From an uncultured Myxococcales bacterium (GTDB lineage: Bacteria; Myxococcota_A; Polyangia; Polyangiales; Polyangiaceae), in the NCBI GenBank assembly GCA_937949945.1, contig CALFEQ010000191.1, positions 6,831-70,830 on the forward strand: a DNA stretch of 64,000 bases. Direction: 5' to 3'. Positions 25,166 to 34,301 of this stretch are shown here, one piece after another. The notes under the pieces are model-generated. The model did not search any database and was not told the DNA's origin. It was given only the letters and a program-made list of their open reading frames with translations. The translations under genes and the position numbers were made by a program. Within the stretch, counting starts at the first letter, position 1. Each line of letters begins with the position of its first letter.

Positions 25166-26676
25166 CGCCGCGCCTCCGTCCGATCTTCTCCGCGCGCCCG
25201 CGTGCGCGCGCCCGCGCGAGCCTCGCTCACCGTTCCGCTCCAGTCGCCGACGCTGCCGTCGTCACCGAACACGCGCACGTGCAGCCCTCCGTCGGAGCTC
25301 GCGCTTCCCGGCGGGAGGTCGGCCTCCATCACGGCCGGGATCGGCTTCTTCCCCGGGACGCGCTCGGAGTGCCAGATCGTCCGGAAGACGCCGTCCTCCT
25401 CGGTCCCGACCGCCCACGCCAGCGGCTCGGCCGGAGCGACGAGGCGCAGGCGATCGCCTCGGACTTCGACCTTCACGCCTTTCATCTTCGGCTGGGACAC
25501 CTCGGCCGCACGATGGAGCTCGAGCGGCGCGCCCTCGCGGAGCAAGCGCGCCCTGGCGACGGCGATCGCGACGGGGCTGACGTCCGAGACGTACGCGCGC
25601 CGGCCGAGGGCATGCGCCGCCACGGCCGTCGTCCCGCTCCCTGCGAACGCGTCGACGACGACGGCGCCCGGATCCGTCGCGCACGCGATGATGCGCTCGA
25701 GGAGCGCGCGCGGCTTCTGCGTGGGATAGCCCGTGCGCTCGGAGACCACCGAGTGTCGAAGCGGAGGCACGTCCGTCCATAGCGCGTCGACGCGGCGCTC
25801 GCGACAGAGCACGCCTTCGCTGTTCTTCACGAGGAAGTACTTGATGTAGACGCGGCCCGTCGCCGTGCGGTGGACGCGACCCTCGGCCTCGAGCTTCTCG
25901 ATCGACGCGTCGGTGTAGTCGCCGCGCGGCGCGCTCGTGAACGGACGGCCCTCCTCGTCCCAGCGTATCGCGCTCGGGTCGATCGGCTCGAGGCGCGTCG
26001 GCGGACGGAGGGTGGCCTGCTCGCGCCCGTAGACCACGATCGTGTCGAGCGTACGACCGAACTGCGAGCTGGCCGCCTGACGCCCGAGGTTCGGCGCGCG
26101 ACGCCAGACGATCTCGTTCTTGAACGCGTCACGGCCGAGGATCTCGTCCAGGATCGTCCGGACGAGGTAAGCGGCGCGCCAGTCGAGGTGCACCCAGATC
26201 GTGCCGCGCGGGGACAAGAGCCGTGCGAGCGCATCGAGCCTCGGCGCGAGCATGTCGAGGTAGGCACCGATCCCCCCGCGCTCCCGAGACCAACGATCCT
26301 CGTAGGCGAGCGTACGCAGAGCGCGACCGTCGGCGGGCCCGTCGAGCCTCGCCTCCGCGACGTAGTCTCGGTCCGACGCGTAGGGCGGGTCGACGTAGAC
26401 CATGTCGACCTTGCCCTCGAGCCCTTCCTTCCGAACGAGCTCCACGAGGTCGAGCGCGTCGCCGTGGACGAGGCTGTGCCGCGTGCTCGTGCCGGTGAAA
26501 TCCACGACCTCGACCGGCGTGAGGCTTCGGACCGCACCGCCATCCGCCGGAGCTCCCGGCCGCCACTGCCTTCCAGGCCAGACGAGCCGTACCTCCGATT
26601 CGCGAGTCGTCTCCCTCGCTGACTCGACCGGAGGCGAGGTACGACAAGCGCGGCTCACGGCCCCGTTTGATAACAC
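25162..26676 (-). CDS. site-specific DNA methyltransferase, beta class (DPPY)
   Basis: About 504 residues. Motif IV MVYVDPPYASDRDY (near 92-105) precedes motif I VVDAFAGSGTTAVAA (near 335-350). This order defines the beta class of N6-adenine/N4-cytosine methyltransferases, as in type III Mod subunits. TGYPTQKPRALLERII is typical of the group. A C-terminal extension of ~110 residues follows the catalytic domain. It modifies DNA with S-adenosylmethionine; the target sequence is unknown. The start is a GTG at 26676. No restriction subunit is next to it, so it looks like an orphan or an unusual system with the overlapping HD hydrolase gene. Confidence 0.88.
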   Translation of the reverse strand: MLSNGAVSRACRTSPPVESARETTRESEVRLVWPGRQWRPGAPADGGAVRSLTPVEVVDFTGTSTRHSLVHGDALDLVELVRKEGLEGKVDMVYVDPPYASDRDYVAEARLDGPADGRALRTLAYEDRWSRERGGIGAYLDMLAPRLDALARLLSPRGTIWVHLDWRAAYLVRTILDEILGRDAFKNEIVWRRAPNLGRQAASSQFGRTLDTIVVYGREQATLRPPTRLEPIDPSAIRWDEEGRPFTSAPRGDYTDASIEKLEAEGRVHRTATGRVYIKYFLVKNSEGVLCRERRVDALWTDVPPLRHSVVSERTGYPTQKPRALLERIIACATDPGAVVVDAFAGSGTTAVAAHALGRRAYVSDVSPVAIAVARARLLREGAPLELHRAAEVSQPKMKGVKVEVRGDRLRLVAPAEPLAWAVGTEEDGVFRTIWHSERVPGKKPIPAVMEADLPPGSASSDGGLHVRVFGDDGSVGDWSGTVSEARAGARTRARGEDRTEARR

Positions 26677-27046
26677 GATTGTCGAGCGGGCTGCCCTTCG
26701 TTCGACCGCGAGACGCGCGAATGCACGATGGGATGGCGCAGATGTGAGCCGTTTCGGCCGTGCATCTGAAAGCTCGGTCGAACAGGCCCGTTGTGCGTGG
26801 CGAGCCGCTCGTCGTCGCGCGGCTCAGCCACGGTCGGAGAGACGTTCGACGACGCCGAGGTCACACGACGAGGCTCGACGCTCTCGATGTGCTCACCCGT
26901 GAGCGAAGGACGACCGACGCCTACCTCGAGGCGGAGATTGGTCACGACGAACCCTCAATGGACACGAGCAGGACCGAATGGCTCGCATGGTCTCGCTTCG
27001 TATTTTCGGCTATCGTGAACGGGATAGGGTGGGGGGTCGATTGCGC
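26677..27046. other. 370-bp divergent intergenic region
   Basis: It lies between the methyltransferase (minus) and the helicase-C-like gene (plus). No gene is seen. It contains a 7-bp inverted repeat GAGCCGC/GCGGCTC (26802-26825) and a TATCGT at 27011 that resembles the -10 proposed for the tandem-RRM gene, without a matching -35. No heptamer arms are present. Confidence 0.4.
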
Positions 27047-29134
27047 ATGACGCTACGCCTGGTAGACATCCTCAAGGCGCTACCGAGCAGGGAGCTCGAT
27101 TCTCTCGTCTCACGTCTCGGCGTGCGCATCGATCCGGCGAAACGGCTGGATCCGCCTGCGCAGATCGCACGCGCGCTCGTCGCTCTGCCCGAGCTTCGCG
27201 ATCCGAGCAGATTGCCGCAGGCGAGCGTCGAGCTGTTGCATCGTGTCGCCGAGGCTCGCGGCACGCTCGTCGTTCCCACGGTTCCTCCTGCGCTCCAGCC
27301 GCTCGCCGAGCGCGGGATCATGTTCGCTCGCGCGGACGGAAAGAACCGCGTCGAGCTCGTGCTCCCGGCGGCCTACCTCGTCCAGCTCCGCTCCTGGGAG
27401 GGAGAGGACCCGCGCGGCATTCGTGCGCTGCTCGCGCAGGCACCGTTCGAGACCGTGAGCGCGATCGCCGCACACTATCTCGGACGACCGGCCACGCCGC
27501 CGATCGCGCTCTCGTTGGAGACGGCGTGGGACGTCCTCGGCGATCCCGAGAAGCTCGCCGAGGAGATCGGCAAGCTCTCTGCGACCGAGCGCCGCGTGCT
27601 CGAAGGTGTCGAGGAGCTCGGTGGCGAGGTCGACACCGAGGAGCTCCTCGAGCTCGAACGGGAGCCCTTGCGCCTGCGCACCGCCTCGGGCGCCGCGCCG
27701 TCGCGACGTGGCGTCGGCTTCTCGCTCGAGCGGCGCGGCATGCTCATCCCGGTTCATCCGAACCGCCACGTCGTCCCGACGGAGGTGGCTCGGATCATCG
27801 GCGCCACACGAAACGCGGAGCGTGAAGCGCGCCGCGCACAGGTGAAGACGTTCGTGCGCGAGGGCGATCACGCACCGCGCCGCGCGCGCTTCTCTCAGGA
27901 TCCCTCGCCGCTCGCGATGGCCCTCGCGCTCGCCGCTCGCGAGCCGGGCAACGAGGTGCGCCCCAACATCGGGACGCCGAAGTCCCTCGTCACGAAGCTG
28001 GCGACGCGGTTCGGACGCGAGCCGTATCAGGTCGCGCTGATCGTCGCGCTCTCGCGCGCGGTCGGTCTGTGGGATCCGTCCGCGATGAGCGCGAGCGCGC
28101 CCCCGGGAGCGCTCGAGATCCACGAGCTCTCGAGGCTCCTCTTCGATGCGTGGAGGAGAGGCGGCGCGTGGGACGAGGCGCGCACCGAGCCGGAGATGCT
28201 GCGGCTCCCGCCCGATCAGCGCGAGTCGAGCGCGTCGGGCGTCCTGCGCGAGCTCGCGCTCGAGGCGCTACGCGACCTCGGCGAGAGCCGCTGGATCCCG
28301 TGGACGAGCCTCCAGGGCTACCTGTCGACGGACCATCGCATCCCGGGCGTCGATCGGCTGCTCCGTCGTTGGGCGGAGCGTGTCGGGGTCGAGGCGCCGA
28401 ATCCGATGGACGTCGCTCGGCGCATCGTGCTCGAGAGCCTCCCTGCCCTCGGCATCCTCGATCTCGGGGAAGACGACGGCGACGACGACGCGGAGGAGTC
28501 GGGCCCGCGCATCGCGCTCCGCCTGACGCCGCGCGGTCGAGCGCTGCTCGCGGACAAGACGCCGCCGGTCAACGGAGAGCCGTCGAAGTTCCTCGACACG
28601 CACGTGCTCCGTCTCGGACCGACGGCGAAGGTGAGCGCCGTCCTCGCCATCAACGGCTTCGTCGACGTCGGCCGCGTCGCCGAGACCCTCGATCTGGTCG
28701 TCGCCCCGCAGACGCTCGCCCGTGCGCTCTCCGCAGGCTACGAAGCCGACTCGCTCCGAGTCCGCATCGAGGCGATCGCTCCCCTCCCCGAGACGCTCTC
28801 CCGAACCCTCGCGCAAGCGAGCGTCGTCGTCGGACGCGGCAGCTTCGTGCCCTCGAACGGCTTCTTGTGGGTCGACGATCCGAACGTGCGCGAGCTGCTC
28901 CGCACCCGCCGCTCCACCGCCGAGCTCTTCATCGATCCGTCCCCCCAAGGCGGTCTCCTCGTCTCCGCACAGGTCGACCTCGAACGCCTCGCCCGCCGCT
29001 GCCGAACCGTCGGCGTCGAGATCACGGTCGAAGGCCAAGTCGTCCGCGCCCGCACGATGCCGCCGACGAACATGTCGGGCGAACGCCGCCGCACGTCGTC
29101 GGCGAGGATGGCGAAGGTCAAGACGGGGCAGTGA
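27047..29134 (+). CDS. large protein with helicase C-terminal-like (XPB/Ssl2-type) domain, no helicase core
   Basis: About 695 residues, soluble, with no Walker A or DEAD-like motif. The overall pattern, with many short helical winged-helix-like blocks and a C-terminal segment that includes APLPETLSRTLAQASVVVGRG and FLWVDDPNVRELL, resembles the helicase C-terminal-like domain seen in some actinobacterial and myxobacterial proteins without an ATPase core. This assignment is tentative. The ATG at 27047 is chosen because a GGTGGGGGG tract lies about 10 bases before it; earlier in-frame starts exist. Element E begins one base after the stop. Confidence 0.45.
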   Translation: MTLRLVDILKALPSRELDSLVSRLGVRIDPAKRLDPPAQIARALVALPELRDPSRLPQASVELLHRVAEARGTLVVPTVPPALQPLAERGIMFARADGKNRVELVLPAAYLVQLRSWEGEDPRGIRALLAQAPFETVSAIAAHYLGRPATPPIALSLETAWDVLGDPEKLAEEIGKLSATERRVLEGVEELGGEVDTEELLELEREPLRLRTASGAAPSRRGVGFSLERRGMLIPVHPNRHVVPTEVARIIGATRNAEREARRAQVKTFVREGDHAPRRARFSQDPSPLAMALALAAREPGNEVRPNIGTPKSLVTKLATRFGREPYQVALIVALSRAVGLWDPSAMSASAPPGALEIHELSRLLFDAWRRGGAWDEARTEPEMLRLPPDQRESSASGVLRELALEALRDLGESRWIPWTSLQGYLSTDHRIPGVDRLLRRWAERVGVEAPNPMDVARRIVLESLPALGILDLGEDDGDDDAEESGPRIALRLTPRGRALLADKTPPVNGEPSKFLDTHVLRLGPTAKVSAVLAINGFVDVGRVAETLDLVVAPQTLARALSAGYEADSLRVRIEAIAPLPETLSRTLAQASVVVGRGSFVPSNGFLWVDDPNVRELLRTRRSTAELFIDPSPQGGLLVSAQVDLERLARRCRTVGVEITVEGQVVRARTMPPTNMSGERRRTSSARMAKVKTGQ

Positions 29135-29135
29135 T

Positions 29136-29318
29136 CAGGCTCCAGGCTCCAGGCTCCGGGCTCCAGGGAGAGGCGGTCTCGCGCCGCTGACGTCGTCTCG
29201 ATCTCCGGCTCGAGCCCCGACGAGAGGGGAAAGCTCGCCTGGGGGGGCCTGCGAGGTCGCCAGCAGCGGCGCGAAACGCTCGCAGACACGACCCCCTGGA
29301 GCCTGGAGCCTGGAGCCT
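29136..29318. repeat. Heptamer-bracketed intergenic element E
   Basis: The left arm (29136-29168) begins one base after the stop of the plus-strand gene. The right arm (29293-29318) ends four bases before the stop of the convergent lipoprotein. The interior of ~125 bp has no gene and no clear terminator. The left arm contains one GGCTCCG variant, as in elements B and D. Confidence 0.8.
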
Positions 29319-29322
29319 CTCC

Positions 29323-29844
29323 TCAATCGTTCTTCGCCCCGTTCTTGATCCACAGCCGCACGATGTCCCTCTCCCTCTGCGGCAGCAGCTCCCCCGGCGG
29401 CATCGGCTTGCCGCAGCCGTTCTCGCACTTCGGGAGGCTCGCCTGCGTGCCGTCCATCTTCGCCATGAGGAGGCTCTCCTCCGGCTTGCCGGGCTCGACG
29501 AACTTGTAGCCTCCGAAGCCCGGCGTGGGGCTCGTCTTCTGGAGCTCCTCGTAGATCTGGTCGGGGTCGTACGTGATGTGGATGCCGAGGTTCGACTCCT
29601 TCGACGCGTGACACGCCGTGAGCGCGCAGTTCACCGCGAGGATCGGCACGACGTCGTTTCGGAACGAAGCCGAGGTGATCTCTCCCCCTCCGCCGGCGTC
29701 GTCCTCCTCGCCGGAGGATCCCGAGGATCCCGACGTCCCCGACGATCCCGAGCTCGACGACGCTCTCTTTGGAGCGGGCGGATCGTCGGAGCACGCCGAC
29801 ACGAGAGCGAGCGAGAGGGCGAGGCCGAGAGCTACGAAACGCAC
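29323..29844 (-). CDS. cytochrome-c-like lipoprotein with a CX4CH motif
   Basis: A 173-residue lipoprotein: signal MRFVALGLALSLALVSAC with the lipobox Cys at 18, then a Ser/Gly-rich tether (30-55). FRNDVVPILAVNCALTACHA follows, the position where planctomycete-type cytochrome domains carry CxxCH; here the spacing is C-x4-CH. A later CENGCGKPMPPGELL and ERDIVRLWIKNGA match the C-terminal half of such domains (distal Met in MPPG). It may bind heme covalently in a non-standard way, or not at all. The start is GTG at 29844, defined by the signal peptide. Location would be inner or outer membrane, facing the periplasm or surface. Confidence 0.65.
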   Translation of the reverse strand: MRFVALGLALSLALVSACSDDPPAPKRASSSSGSSGTSGSSGSSGEEDDAGGGGEITSASFRNDVVPILAVNCALTACHASKESNLGIHITYDPDQIYEELQKTSPTPGFGGYKFVEPGKPEESLLMAKMDGTQASLPKCENGCGKPMPPGELLPQRERDIVRLWIKNGAKND

Positions 29845-29933
29845 GACGAGAGCATAACAGAACTCGATCGCGCGGGAGGACAGCCCCCCGTCGGCGTCAC
29901 CGTGCACGCGCGCCGAGCCGGCCGAGTCGGCGA

Positions 29934-31301
29934 TCAGCCGGCGGCGAGTCGATCGTCGACCCAGTCGGTGATCGGCTTGCGCGCGTGGACGCCGACGATC
30001 GCGCCGCCGCGGAGGAACACCTCCGCCGGCAGCGGGCGGCCGTTGTAGCGGCTCGCCATCGAGTAGCCGTACGCGCCGGCGTCGAGCAGGGCCACCTCCG
30101 CGAGCTCGCCTTCGGGCAGATCGTGGACGCCGAAGTCGTCCGAGCTCTCGCACACGGGGCCGACGACGCGGTAGGGCGAGAGGCGCGCGCCCGGCTCGAA
30201 AACGACGGGGACCACGCGATGCCTCGCCTGATAGAGCGCCGGGCGCATCAGATCGTTCATGCCCGCGTCGATCATCATCCAGCGTCGAGGCGGGTCGCCG
30301 GGCGCCACCTTCCTCTGGATCACGCGCGCGATGAGCAGTCCGTACGCGCCGACGAGCGAGCGGCCCGGCTCGCAGAAGAGCGCGAGGTCGTCGAGACCGT
30401 GCTCGCGCTGGATCGTCCGCGCGGCGCGGATGAAGTCCGCAGGGCGCACCGGGCACCCGTCGCCGTAGTCGATGCCGAAGCCGCCGCCCGTGTCGACGAA
30501 CTCGAGGGCGAAGCGATCGCGCAGCGACCTCGCCGTCTCGAACACGGCCCGCGCGGAGGCGAGATAGGCGTCGAGCGCCGTGAGCTGCGAGCCCGTGTGC
30601 GAGGTGACGCCGACGAGGCGCACCGACGCGCGCGCAGCCTCGAGGGCGGAGACCGCGTCGGCCAAGCTCGCCAGCGGTACGCCGAACTTCGCCTCGTCGT
30701 GTCCGGTCGCGATGTAGCTGTGGGTACCGATCTGGTCCTCGGAGACGCCCGGATTGATCCGGAGCGTGACGCGCGCGACGCGCCCCAGGGCGGACGCACG
30801 CGCCGCGATGCGCGGGATCTCCTCGACGCTCTCGACGTTGATCGCTCGGATGCCGGCCTCCCCGGCCCCGATCGCGAGGTCCAGCTCGTCGTCCGTCTTC
30901 GCGACTCCGCTGTACACGATGCGGTCGGGCACGACGCCGCACCGCATGGCGAGCAGGAGCTCGGCGCCGCTGACCACGTCCGCTCCGCACCCCTCGGCCA
31001 CGAGCGTACGGACGACCGGCCCCGCGCTGTTGGCCTTCACGGCATACGCGACCAGATGAGGCGCGCCCTCGAATGCGGCCTCGAGCTCACGCGCCTCACG
31101 CGCCATGCCGTCGAGGTCGTAGACGTAAGTCGGCGTCCCGATACGGACCGTGCGGCCGTCGAGGTTCACCTCTCGATTCGAGAGGCCTGCGAGCGACATT
31201 CCGCCGAGCACGAGCTCGCCGCTCGGAGATCGCGTCACCGCCGCTCGAGCGGCTCCCAGGGAGGCGATCGACGGACCTCCGGTCGTGGATACGGCGCTCA
31301 T
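29934..31301 (-). CDS. lysA: diaminopimelate decarboxylase
   Basis: A PLP-dependent fold-type III enzyme of 455 residues making L-lysine from meso-diaminopimelate. It shows the PLP-lysine motif AYAVKAN (Lys near 84), HTGSQ (near 236), DTGGGFGIDYGDG, CEPGRSLV (near 311), CESSDDF with the active-site Cys (near 385), and GAYGYSMASRYNGRPLP (near 413). The N-terminus is ~30 residues longer than many LysA proteins; MSLAGLSNREVNL near residue 35 could be an alternative start. It is divergent from pyk, with a 71-bp gap containing the palindrome at 31332. Confidence 0.93.
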   Translation of the reverse strand: MSAVSTTGGPSIASLGAARAAVTRSPSGELVLGGMSLAGLSNREVNLDGRTVRIGTPTYVYDLDGMAREARELEAAFEGAPHLVAYAVKANSAGPVVRTLVAEGCGADVVSGAELLLAMRCGVVPDRIVYSGVAKTDDELDLAIGAGEAGIRAINVESVEEIPRIAARASALGRVARVTLRINPGVSEDQIGTHSYIATGHDEAKFGVPLASLADAVSALEAARASVRLVGVTSHTGSQLTALDAYLASARAVFETARSLRDRFALEFVDTGGGFGIDYGDGCPVRPADFIRAARTIQREHGLDDLALFCEPGRSLVGAYGLLIARVIQRKVAPGDPPRRWMMIDAGMNDLMRPALYQARHRVVPVVFEPGARLSPYRVVGPVCESSDDFGVHDLPEGELAEVALLDAGAYGYSMASRYNGRPLPAEVFLRGGAIVGVHARKPITDWVDDRLAAG

Positions 31302-31331
31302 GACAGAGCGAGCTTTGTCGCATGGGCGACG

Positions 31332-31346
31332 GGGCTTGCCAAGCCC
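31332..31346. promoter_or_regulatory. small palindrome between lysA and pyk
   Basis: GGGCTT-GCC-AAGCCC is a 6-bp inverted repeat in the short divergent gap and could be shared by both promoters. It is short and GC-rich, so the evidence is weak. Confidence 0.2.
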
Positions 31347-31372
31347 GCCCCATCGTTGGATGCTCCCCGCGC

Positions 31373-32782
31373 ATGCCGATCCGCCGCGCGAAGCTCGTCT
31401 GCACGCTGGGACCTGCGTGTGATTCCGTCGAGGGCCTGAAGTCGCTCATCGACGCCGGAATGGACGTCGCACGCCTGAACTTCTCCCACGGCACGCACGA
31501 GGAGCACGGCGGACGCCTCGCGAGGCTGCGTGAAGCGAGCGCGGCCAAGAACAAGCCCGTGGCCGCGCTCCAGGACCTCTGCGGTCCGAAGATCCGCACC
31601 GGCACGTTCCCCGCGCCGTTCCAGCTCGCGACGGGCGCGGAGATCACGCTCATCGAGGGCGACGGGCAGGGCGACGAGACGAACATCTACGTCCAGTACG
31701 AGGGCCTCGGCGAGGACGTGAGCCCGGGCGACCGGATCATGTTCGACGACGGGCGCATCGTGCTCCAGGTGCTGTCGACCGAGAAGGATCGCGTCAAGGC
31801 GAAGGTGACACAGGGCGGCGGCATGCGGAGCAAGGTCGGCGTCCACCTCCCGACGCGCACGATGCGCGTGAGCGCGCTCACGGAGAAGGACAAGGCCGAC
31901 CTCGCCTTCGGGCTCTCCCAAGGCGTCGACTACGTCGCGCTCTCCTTCGTACGGCGCGCCGACGATCTCCGTCTCGTGCGCGAGATCTGCCACGAGTGGG
32001 GCAAGCCGACGCCGGTCATCGCCAAGATCGAGACGCCCGACGCCGTCGAGAACCTCGAGAGCGTCATCGCCGCGTCCGACGGCGTGATGGTCGCGCGCGG
32101 CGACCTCGGCGTCGAGTTCCCGCCCGAGCGCGTGCCGGTCATCCAGCGTCAGATCCTGCTCGTCGCCCGGCGCGTGCGCAGGCCCGTCATCATCGCGACC
32201 GAGATGCTCCAGTCGATGACGAAGAGCACGCGCCCGACGCGCGCGGAGGCGAGCGACGTCGCCAACGCCGTCTTCTCGGGCGCGGACGCGCTCATGCTCT
32301 CGGGCGAGACGGCGACGGGCGATCACCCGACGCTCGCCGCCAAGATGATGAGCGCGATCGCGGTCGAGGCCGAGAAGAGCCCGTTCTTCGAGACGGCTCC
32401 TTACGCGACGCGCGCGACGAGCGTGCCCGAGGCGATCGCCCGCGGCGCGGTCAACACGGCGCGCGAGATCGGCGCCAAGTACCTCGTGGCGTTCACCGAG
32501 AGCGGGTCGAGCGCGATGAACGTGAGCCTCGCGCGTCCGCCCATGCCGATCATCGCGTACTCGCCGAACCCGCAGACGCGCCGCCGAATGGCGCTGCTCT
32601 GGGGCGTCATCCCTCGCGAGCTTCCGAAGCTGACGGACATCGACGCCCTCGTCGACTGGGTGACGGGCGACCTCATGGCGAACGGATACGCCTCGCCCGG
32701 CGAGCGCGTCGTCATCGTGTTCGGCGCCCCGCTCGGCGTGAGCGGGAGCACGAACTCGATCCGCGTCCACGTCATCGGTTAG
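31373..32782 (+). CDS. pyk: pyruvate kinase
   Basis: A 469-residue glycolytic enzyme converting phosphoenolpyruvate and ADP to pyruvate and ATP. It starts RRAKLVCTLGPACDSVE. Motifs: NFSHGTHEEH, IMFDDGRI, AKIETPDAVENL, MVARGDLGVEFP with the metal-binding Glu/Asp, ATEMLQSM (a conservative variant of the usual TQMLESM), and the signature EASDVANAVFSGADALMLSGET. The ATG at 31373 is chosen because family homology starts there; the frame extends to 31322. The C-terminal 11 bases overlap the end of the convergent histidine kinase gene. Confidence 0.96.
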   Translation: MPIRRAKLVCTLGPACDSVEGLKSLIDAGMDVARLNFSHGTHEEHGGRLARLREASAAKNKPVAALQDLCGPKIRTGTFPAPFQLATGAEITLIEGDGQGDETNIYVQYEGLGEDVSPGDRIMFDDGRIVLQVLSTEKDRVKAKVTQGGGMRSKVGVHLPTRTMRVSALTEKDKADLAFGLSQGVDYVALSFVRRADDLRLVREICHEWGKPTPVIAKIETPDAVENLESVIAASDGVMVARGDLGVEFPPERVPVIQRQILLVARRVRRPVIIATEMLQSMTKSTRPTRAEASDVANAVFSGADALMLSGETATGDHPTLAAKMMSAIAVEAEKSPFFETAPYATRATSVPEAIARGAVNTAREIGAKYLVAFTESGSSAMNVSLARPPMPIIAYSPNPQTRRRMALLWGVIPRELPKLTDIDALVDWVTGDLMANGYASPGERVVIVFGAPLGVSGSTNSIRVHVIG

Positions 32783-34196
32783 TGACCACGGGCGGCGGCG
32801 GACGCGAGCGTGGCCGCGAGACCGGCAGGAGGATGGCGACCTCCGTCCCCCGTCCGACCTCGCTGCGGATGTCGACCTTGCCGCCGATGCTGGTCACGAG
32901 GCCGTAGACGGCGGAGAGACCGAGGCCGCGCCGGCCGGGCATCGGCGCGAGGACGCGGCCGGTGCCGAGCGTCGTGTCGACGCGCTCTCGCGCGTAGTAC
33001 GGGTCGAAGATCTTCGGCAGCCGTGAAGGCGGAATGCCCTGCCCTTCGTCGGCGACGGAGAGGACGACGTGCTCGCCTGCCCGACGCACGGAGGCGCGGA
33101 TCGTGCCGCCTCCCGGCATCGCTTGGACCGCGTTGCGGGCGATCTGGAAGAGCGCCTCGGCCAGCGCGGCGACGTGCGTCTCGATCGGCGGGAGATCCTC
33201 TTCGTAATGCCGCTCGATCTGGACGCCCGAGCGCGCGCGGCCGATCGCGCTCTCGAGCGCGAAGTCGAGCATCGCACAGAGGTCCGCCGGCTCGATGGCG
33301 CCCTCGTCCGCCATCGCGAAGCGCTTGAGGCGCTCGATCGTGTCGCGGATGCGCACGAGGCCGCGCTGCGCGCGCTCGGCGGCCTTGGCAGCCGCGACCG
33401 GATCGCGCTCGGCGATGCGGACGATCTGCTCCGTCGACGCGAGGCTCACCGCGAGCGCGTTGTTGAGCTCGTGCGCCATGCCGCCGACGAGCACGCGCAG
33501 GGCTTCGAGCTTCTCGACGACGACGAGCTGATCGTGCACGCGACGGAGCCGCGCGACCGACGCGGCGAAGCGCTCGACTCTCCGAAACGCGGCGAGCGCA
33601 CGGCGCCGGCGCGATCGCGCCATCGCCCACCCCCCCACGCCGATGAGCGCGAAGACGACGTACGCCGCTGGCGGCGCGTTCGGTGCGGCGAACAGGGTCG
33701 CTCCGGCACCCAGCCCGGCGAGCACGGGCACGTACCAGGGCAGCATCGGCACCGCCATCACGAAGATGGCGAGGCCCATCGGGACGGCGAGCGCGTACGG
33801 GCTCCGGATGCCGCCCGTCTCCGCCGTGACGACGCCCCATCCCGCGATGAGCACGCAGCTCCCGACGAAGGCGATGGCCATCAGGGCGGCGTGGTTGCGA
33901 CGCGCGATCGTGCACCCGAGCGCCAGCGCGGCCAGGATCGTCGCCGTGAGCCCCTGAGCTAGCGTGACGGTGCCGGGCAAGCGCGGGGTCTGGAAGAGGT
34001 CCGTCAGGGCCGCGGCGCCCGTGGCCACGGCCAGCGTCGCCAGCGTGGGGAGCAGCCGCGCGAACAGACGCTTTCGCTGCTCGCGCAGGAAGCGGCTCCG
34101 CGGCGTCCCCCGGAGCGCCGCTCGCTCGGTGACACGGTCCGCGCGCGCACGCAGATCCTTCGCCGCCGGGAGCGACATGCTCGTGGGGTCGGCCAT
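32772..34196 (-). CDS. multi-pass membrane histidine kinase (orphan)
   Basis: A 474-residue sensor kinase. A cytosolic start is followed by about six hydrophobic segments (residues 45-200, such as GLTATILAALALGCTIARRN), forming a membrane sensor without an obvious extracytoplasmic domain. The HisKA-like H-box is MAHELNNALAV (His near 245). The ATPase domain has N-box QIARNAVQAMPGGG, G1 VADEGQGIPPSRLPKIFDPYY and G2 GLGLSAVYGLV. The HELNNxLA form is typical of NtrB/PAS-type kinases. No response regulator is adjacent. It overlaps pyk tail-to-tail by 11 bases. Confidence 0.87.
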   Translation of the reverse strand: MADPTSMSLPAAKDLRARADRVTERAALRGTPRSRFLREQRKRLFARLLPTLATLAVATGAAALTDLFQTPRLPGTVTLAQGLTATILAALALGCTIARRNHAALMAIAFVGSCVLIAGWGVVTAETGGIRSPYALAVPMGLAIFVMAVPMLPWYVPVLAGLGAGATLFAAPNAPPAAYVVFALIGVGGWAMARSRRRRALAAFRRVERFAASVARLRRVHDQLVVVEKLEALRVLVGGMAHELNNALAVSLASTEQIVRIAERDPVAAAKAAERAQRGLVRIRDTIERLKRFAMADEGAIEPADLCAMLDFALESAIGRARSGVQIERHYEEDLPPIETHVAALAEALFQIARNAVQAMPGGGTIRASVRRAGEHVVLSVADEGQGIPPSRLPKIFDPYYARERVDTTLGTGRVLAPMPGRRGLGLSAVYGLVTSIGGKVDIRSEVGRGTEVAILLPVSRPRSRPPPPVVTNR

Positions 34197-34301
34197 CGCT
34201 CCCTAGCGCCGCTCGCCCCACGCCGCGCCGCACGCGCCGTTCGCACGCACGACGAAGCGAGCGCCTCCCCGTACCAGGTCCCGAATCGCCACGAGGCGAT
34301 T

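Noticed and set aside
25162..26676. Complete type III restriction-modification system
   Set aside because: Only the methyltransferase is present; no Res helicase/nuclease gene flanks it.
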